This document shows positions 58,200-64,000 of a stretch of 64,000 nt of DNA, in pieces. Position numbers and translations under genes: made by a program. The DNA is from Blepharisma japonicum. Taxonomy: Eukaryota; Ciliophora; Heterotrichea; Heterotrichida; Blepharismidae. How positions within the stretch are numbered: position 1 is the stretch's first letter; each line of letters starts with the position of its first letter. A model generated the notes under the pieces. That model made no database searches, was not told the DNA's origin, and saw only the letters and a list, made by a program, of their open reading frames with translations. The stretch is taken from the NCBI GenBank assembly GCA_949751835.1, contig CATKHK010000103.1:80726-144725 (forward strand). The letters are read 5' to 3'.

Positions 58200-60740
58200 A
58201 TGTATTCTCAACTAAATACTAAGCCGCTTATTGATGACTTAGAAAGGATAAGCGGAGTAAAAGATAAAGAAGCTGCAAGATCTAATGAAGAATTCAACAA
58301 AAAAAGAAAATTGATTAAAAATTGGTTTAATTCTTTTTTTATAAGTCAAAACATAAAAGTGCAAAATAATCTCAAAGCCCATATAAAAGATGCACTGCTT
58401 AAACTGATCGTAAAGATAAATGCATTCTTAAAAAGAAACTCAAGCAATGACCTTGAAAAACAAAATGATGTTGAAAATTTCTGTCAAATTAAAGAAAAAT
58501 GTTTGATAAAAAATTTTGACCTAAGTCTCCTTGAGATGAAAAAGTTTGTCTTAAGCAAAGAATTACTTTTAAGCAAAACACAAATTAATTTGGCTTTGGC
58601 CGAAAAACTATTTAAGGCTCTACATTTCACATATGATTTCGAGTCTATAAAAGACAGCTATTTGAATAAAATTGATTTAAATGCTCATAAAAAATTAAGA
58701 AACTCTATCATAGATTTTCTTACAGAGGATATAAAAGAGCTTCTTTATAGTATAATTTTAGAATCAAAAAATTCTGACTTAGTCAATCAAGCAGCAAGCA
58801 ATGCAATTACACTTCTCAACAAATCTGGATTCTCCTTTACAAATAAAGATTTGAGTAGAATAAAAGTCCCTAATGCAGATTTATCGTGTGGGCTATTTAT
58901 TAACACAAATTTTGAGTCAAGCTATCTTTTTGGTGTTAATTTCTCAAAAGCTAATATCTATGACTCGAATTTCAGAAATTGCAACATGCTTAATGCTAAT
59001 TTTGGAGTGAGCATTATTTCTAGCTTTAAAGAAGATATTGAAGTTATAAAGTTTTCTCCATGTGGTAGATTTCTAGTAATTGTGGCATGGAATAAAATAT
59101 ATGTATACAACGCACAAAGCTACCAGGAAATTGCAAGACTTATAAGGGATAAATGAAACATACTATCCTTATTATTTTCTGATAATGGGGACTATTTAGC
59201 ATCTTGTTTCAAAAATGATCCAAAAAATGTTTTTTTGTGAGATGCCTCTACTATGTTTCAAATCGCCCAGTTTTCGGATAGTGTATTCTCAATAGATTTT
59301 TCACCTTGCAATAATTTTCTTTGTTTGGTTTGTGAAAATAAACCTAAAAATATACTGAAAATTTTCAGCATAATAGAGAAAAGAAATTGGGAAATTAATT
59401 GATTAGATCAAGATTTACAAGCAGCATACTTTTTACCTTCCGGGGAGAAATTAATTGCATTTAATAAAACTTCTGTATGCATATGAAATTTATCAACTAA
59501 AACAAAGTTAAATAAACTTGCTTTTTCAAGTACACCTTATTTTGCAATATCTTTAAATCGTAAATATATAGCTATTGCTAATAAAGGCACATCTCTCTAT
59601 CGCATTGAAAATCTAGAAAAAATCTTGGCTTTTGATAGAGACAATTATGATTATCTGCATTTTTCTCCTTGTGGAAGATATTTTCATTGAGGAAAGAATA
59701 TTTATGATTTATGAAAAGCTAATAAAACTATAACTAATATTACTAGAAGATTTTGAGGCATTTTGGCTGATAAAAAATACTTAATTACAAAAGGAAGTTT
59801 TTATGAGATTAAAACAACATTAAAAATCTCATTAAATACTCAAAAAATTAAAAACCAGATTGAAGATTGAGAAATTCAAATGATTTCTTTTTCGCAAGAT
59901 AGCCAATTCTTTGCTCTTGTAACTCATAAAGAAATTATTATATTTTTTACCGAAAATCAAAAATTTTTTAAAAGGTTTCGCAATCATCACTATTCACTTA
60001 TTGTACTATCTAATTTAGTTTTAGCTTCTACAACTGATAAAACTACAATAAAAATCCGATATATTTATGATGAATTCGCATATAAGCTAATTAAAACAAG
60101 TTTAAAGCCTAAATGATTAAAATTTTCACCTGATGGCAAAAAAATTGCAGTATCAGATATATCTAATCACATAGATATATTAGACATTGATAGCAATCTA
60201 ATAATTCTCAAATTAAGTTATTATTGGTTTTCAACTAATTTGAAATGCCATTGATCCTGCAGTGAGGCCTTTTTATTTGCAGCTAGGTGCAAAAAATATA
60301 TAAAAATTTGAAGAGCAGACAGTCAGGAATTTAAAATTAAAGAAAGAGAAATTAAGAAATACACATCAATAAACATCTCTTTTTGTGGATCCTATTTAAT
60401 ATCAGCTGGTATTATAAATGAAAACAATAAAGAAAGATACATAATATCAGTTTGAGACTTAGGAAATATGATACGCTTTGGGAAAAAAGCTATAAAGGTT
60501 AAAGAAATTCTTGTGGATTGAAAAATATGCTCGATTTTGTTATCGCCTAATGGAGATAGGATTATTGCTGGCAATAAAAAAGGAGAAATAATAGTATGAG
60601 ATTATATTTCAGGAAAAATAATTAAAGATATAAAAGCCTTTCAATATGAAAAGTGCTCCATTGATTTCTTAGCAAGAGAAAATTTTATTATTAGTAAAAA
60701 TAAATTTGAAGAGCAAATTAAGTTATGGAAAAGTTGATAA
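58200..60740 (+). CDS. Pentapeptide-like / WD40 protein, array copy F (MYSQ type, intact)
   Basis: The frame runs to TAA 60740 with TGA as Trp and gives 846 aa. It is the sister of copy E, with the same helical N-terminus, pentapeptide-like segment and WD40 propellers, and a few in-frame indels (for example an inserted SLLEMKKFV near residue 108). Some blade Trp are changed (TIKIRYIYD for IKIWYIYD), and substitutions are scattered, so the copies are diverging. The end is slightly shifted: LWKS plus a TGA-encoded Trp, then TAA. Copy G begins 43 bp after the stop. Confidence 0.8.
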
Positions 60741-60783
60741 ATGATCTAATAAAATCTAATAAAAATAGGTTTATAAAATTAAT

Positions 60784-63462
60784 ATGATCACTAATAAACA
60801 CTTCAAGTCACTGTCAAGCGATTCAAAAAGTGCAAATAAAAAGAAAATTAAAGAGAAAGAGGCTTCTAAAGAGTTCAAAACGGAAAGAAAATTAATAAAA
60901 GCCAAATATAGTCCTTTTATAAACCGATTATCAAAATTCCAGAAAAATCTCGAAGACCATGAGAGATTTCTTAATCTAATTGGCAAGCTTGATCCTGCCA
61001 TTAAAAGAATTTCAAACAATAATTTTGAAGAGAAAAAAGTTCCTGACTCTTTATAGGAAATTAAAGAAGAATCAAAAATAAGCTTAATCAAATATTTCTT
61101 CTCAAACAAAGAAACTCGTCTAACCAAAGCACAAATAAACTTGATTTTGGCTGAAAAAATTCTAAAAGCTTTGCAAATAGAAAATAATATCGAAGTTATA
61201 AAAGAGAGCTATTTGAATAAAATTGATTTAAATGTTTATACAAAAATAAGCAGCTCAATTATTAACTTTCTTACAGAAACTCTTTTTAATGTCGTTTTAC
61301 ATCAAAGATATCAGACTCAATCAATTTAGCAGCAAGCAATGCAATAACACTTCTTAATAAGTCTGGATTCTCGTTTACAAACAAAGATTTGAGTAAAATA
61401 AAAATCCCTAATGCAGACTTATCATGGGGTTTATTTATTAGCACTAACTTTGAATCAAGCAATCTTTATGGAGTTAATTTCTCAAATGCTAATCTCTATA
61501 GCTCAAATTTCTGAAACTGCAATATGATTAATGCTAATTTTGGAAAAATCCTAAACTTTTGTTTTAAAAAACATACAGAAATACAATGTTCTCCTTGTGA
61601 GAGAATTATTTCAACTTCTGCACATTGAGATAGTAAAACAAGACTTTATGATGCAAAAACATATCAAAAAATTTTTATAGATGCAAATACTAGATCAGTA
61701 AATCATTTACTGCTTTCTGATGATGGTAACTACTTAGTCTATTCCAATAGTGAAATGGCAATTTTATTGGATGTTTCTTATAATATTCATCCTTTCTCAG
61801 ACCTGCTCAGAGTTTGCTGCTACTTGAAGCCAAATCGGAGTTTAAAAGTATTAGGGATTTGTGCTTGCCTCTCTCGTTCAGCAATGAGAACTTTACTGTC
61901 GAGGTTATTTTCAGTAAAAGGTTGTTTACTTCTGTATTCAATTAGTGCTGGCAGCGATACTTCTTAGAGGTACTCTAACCTTTAATAAACTTAGCTTCTT
62001 CTAAAATTCAAATTGCCAAATTTCAAGAATGCACACCATGCAGTTTTTCTCCTTGTAGTAGCTATCTTTGCTTAGCTTCGAGTACTGTCATGAAAGTCTA
62101 CAGTATAAAAGCAAAACAAAGAGCAAATGAAATTAATTTTCTCAGTGACTGAATTTGTTATGCAAACTTCTCACCTTTAGGGGAAAACTAATAGCTTCAA
62201 CTTTTCACACTGTAAGCATATGAAATTTATCATTAAAAGCTTAGATCACCAGATCAAGATTCATAGGTTGTTGTTGCGATAGAAAGTATTTTTGAATAAT
62301 ATGCCCTTACAATGCCATTCAAGGGAAATTCATATATAACATTGTGTTTTCTTCTAATCGCAAATATTTTATTATTTATTCAGGTTTAAAAACTATCCTT
62401 TATAGCGCTGAAAATCTAGAACCAATCACAATCTTAACAAGGGGCTCTTCTCCAGTTGTTTTTTTCTCCTTATAGCAGATATTTAGCTTCAGAGCAGGGA
62501 TATTTTTCAGAAATTATTGATTTATGAAATGTAAACAAAAAATTAAAATTCCTAAAGGTACTTTTAAAGCCTTTTCAACCCAAGAAAAATATATGTGACT
62601 ATTAAAGCTAAGAAGCAAAGGGAACAAACACTTTCTGCCAATATTTGAAATAACAGAAGTTTCTTTTTCATATGACAGCCAATTCTTCGCAGTTTTAGCT
62701 AAAAATGGATTTTATATTTTTTACTGAAAATCAAAAACTGTTTAAAAAATATCGGACTATTACCCCTAATTTATATGATTCTTCAACTATTAAATCTATT
62801 GCATGGCCTGGTTCAATTTTTGCTGCAGCTGGCAAAAAGTCGATTAAAATCTGAGATATTTATGATGAAACTTTACTCAAAGTTTTCAATATAAATGAAA
62901 AAATTCAAAATATTACATTTTCTAATGATGGAAAAAAAATAGCTATGATTTGGAAATAGAACCACCAGGTAGATATTATAAAATTGGTGGTTGGGTTTGA
63001 TCTCACTGTGGAAACTTTTTATCTGTAATGATAAAAGAAAATCATGAAATTATTTGAAGTGTAGACAAGCAGAACATTTCATTTTGGAATGAAGCAATTG
63101 AAAAAGATAGTTTAATAAGATCTCGCATTGCGAAAGCAATTTAATTTTAATTGGCAACTCGAAAATAATAAGTGCTTGGAATCTAGAATATAGAGAGAGC
63201 AAGAAAGAAAAGAAAATATAAAAATTAAAGAATTTTCTTCGGGTTATAGCATAAGTAAGTTGAAGTGGCCACCTGATGGAAAAATATTATTGCTGGCGAT
63301 AAAAATGGCAACATAATTGTATGAGACTATAGTTCAGGAAAAATAATTAAAAAAATTGCGGCTGCTAAAGAATCGATTAAGCTTATTTATGTCTCAACAA
63401 AATGAAGTTTTATTATTAGTGGTGGTATTATACATAAAGCAGCTAAGATGTGGAAATTTTAA
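60784..63462 (+). pseudogene. Pentapeptide/WD40 protein, array copy G (MITN type), heavily damaged
   Basis: The start and N-terminus match copy D, but there is an in-frame TAG at about 61054, a one-base loss near 61300 (gttttacatcaaag against gttttacaatcaaag), a 221-nt insert at 61780-62000, and several later indels. WD40-like pieces are visible throughout (TKLYDAKTYQKI-like, SPCSSYLCLAS, VSIWNLS, NIIVWDYSSGKII). It ends at aagatgtggaaattttaa (63462), homologous to the end of copy D. It is clearly dead as a gene. Confidence 0.8.
61780..62000 (+). mobile_element. 221-nt GC-richer insert in copy G with TTCTT direct repeats
   Basis: Copy D reads gatgtttcttctaaact; copy G reads gatgtttcttataatatt…acttagcttcttctaaaattc. 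The insert is framed by TTCTT on both sides, as a 5-bp target duplication would be. It is visibly richer in GC than the array around it. On the minus strand one frame reads EVSLPALIEYRSKQPFTE… through …QIPNTFKLRFGFK before a TAG, which looks like real protein. It could be a captured gene fragment or the end of an element; I cannot name it. Confidence 0.5.
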
Positions 63463-63660
63463 AATTAGTATTATATTATAATTAATCTTATTGAGCATTA
63501 ATACGTATGCATTCCTGCTATATAAAAAGCTTTAAGAAATTATTTACATAATTTATATTACTGCTTTCAGCAATAAAAATTGCTTTTAAGTATGAATTAT
63601 GTTATATAATATATTGATAATAATTTTAAATTATTTGAAAGAAGAAAAGGATGAAATTAA

Positions 63661-63951
63661 TTAAGCAAATGCCCAATCCTCGTGAGAGTAAACATACTCT
63701 GGAGACCCAATAATTTTCCATTCTCCATATTCAATAAATTCAAATTTCTCATTATTTGGAGAAGTAAAAGTAAAAGTTTTTACATCCCTTTGGAAGAGAT
63801 CATATACTCTATAATTTTTGTAATGGCTCTTGGTTCTTCTTCTGAAATGATGAAAATGATGTGATAGGTATGCCCATGACCTATAATATCCCGGTCTTAC
63901 ACGCCTCTCTTCTGCAGTACTTAAAATTATAGAGATACTTGAGCTTGCCAT
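63661..63951 (-). CDS. Small hypothetical protein (96 aa)
   Basis: The ATG at 63951 opens a 96-aa frame to TAA 63661. It is rich in His, Arg, Tyr and Phe (YLSHHFHHFRRRT, SHYKNYRVYDLFQRD) with no membrane helix. The N-terminal 20 residues are Ser/Arg-rich with few acids, which could be a mitochondrial presequence. Small basic His/Tyr-rich proteins of this size occur among accessory subunits of mitochondrial complexes, but I cannot match it to one. Coding composition is much better than the flanks, which supports a real gene. Confidence 0.6.
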   Translation of the reverse strand: MASSSISIILSTAEERRVRPGYYRSWAYLSHHFHHFRRRTKSHYKNYRVYDLFQRDVKTFTFTSPNNEKFEFIEYGEWKIIGSPEYVYSHEDWAFA

Positions 63952-64000
63952 AATTCTCGTTTTAAGTTCTGAAAAAATATTTCTAATTTTCTCAAAATTC

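Larger units (their letters stand above)
51147..63462 (+). repeat. Tandem array alternating MITN-type and MYSQ-type WD40 genes
   Basis: Order: D (MITN, pseudogene), MITN fragment, E (MYSQ, intact), F' (MITN fragment), F (MYSQ, intact), G (MITN, pseudogene). Shared flanks before D and F', and before E and F, show that a two-gene block was duplicated rather than single genes. MITN-type copies are all dead while MYSQ-type copies are intact. Confidence 0.75.

Noticed and set aside
1-64000. CRISPR array, bacterial operons, ribosome binding sites, phage genes
   Set aside because: The window is eukaryotic; the regular repeats present are coding repeats, not short direct repeats with spacers.

Overview
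The window reads as nuclear DNA of a ciliate, most likely the macronuclear genome of a heterotrich close to Blepharisma. Three things seen in the sequence support this. (1) Conserved proteins stay open only if TGA is read as tryptophan; TAA and TAG are the only stops that fit. RPA1, EMC1, a cyclic-nucleotide phosphodiesterase, a J-protein and others all contain in-frame TGA where Trp fits. (2) Introns are 15 nt (once 16 nt), GT...AG, and removing each one restores a family-consistent frame; six were found. (3) DNA is AT-rich, genes are compact on both strands, and some neighbours are under 100 bp apart. Species assignment is inference. About 20 conserved genes show no interrupting inserts, which favours a macronuclear rather than a germline assembly.

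Layout. 1-6.3 kb: a GMAP-210-like golgin (cut by the window edge), a Ras-family GTPase, an Sfi1-type Trp-repeat protein recovered by re-reading TGA and removing two introns, and a Cys-rich, probably GPI-anchored surface protein. 6.4-16.7 kb: an FHA plus RING-CH protein, a large-GTPase/alpha-crystallin fusion, EMC1, a TMC-type channel protein, and a PH domain fused to a permuted NlpC/P60 peptidase. 18.5-23 kb: a C2H2 zinc-finger protein, a mitochondrial-type J-protein and RPA1. 23-25.6 kb: two intact copies and one decayed copy of an unknown 145-aa protein. 26-36.2 kb: small hypothetical genes, a JHY-like ciliary protein, a GTSF1-like CHHC protein, a TMCO4-type hydrolase head-to-head with a class I phosphodiesterase, an ankyrin/SAM/SAM protein and a dual-specificity phosphatase.

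36.6-48.1 kb is a tandem array of three long coiled-coil proteins with a B-box-like Cys/His N-terminus and a kelch-like C-terminus. One copy is complete, one lacks the 3' part and one lacks the 5' part. 48.5-49.9 kb holds a damaged secreted LamG/Cys-rich protein. 51.1-63.5 kb is a second tandem array in which two related gene types (helical region, pentapeptide-like segment, WD40 propeller) alternate. Two copies are intact and the rest are pseudogenes or fragments. Two of the decayed copies carry foreign inserts, one with TA boundaries whose exact removal restores the reading frame.

There is no operon logic. The left half is ordinary eukaryotic housekeeping plus ciliary, signalling and membrane genes; the right half is a fast-evolving, duplicating region. 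The most interesting items are the GTSF1-like protein (small-RNA pathway), the GTPase/alpha-crystallin fusion, the PH/NlpC-P60 fusion, and the TA-bounded insert.
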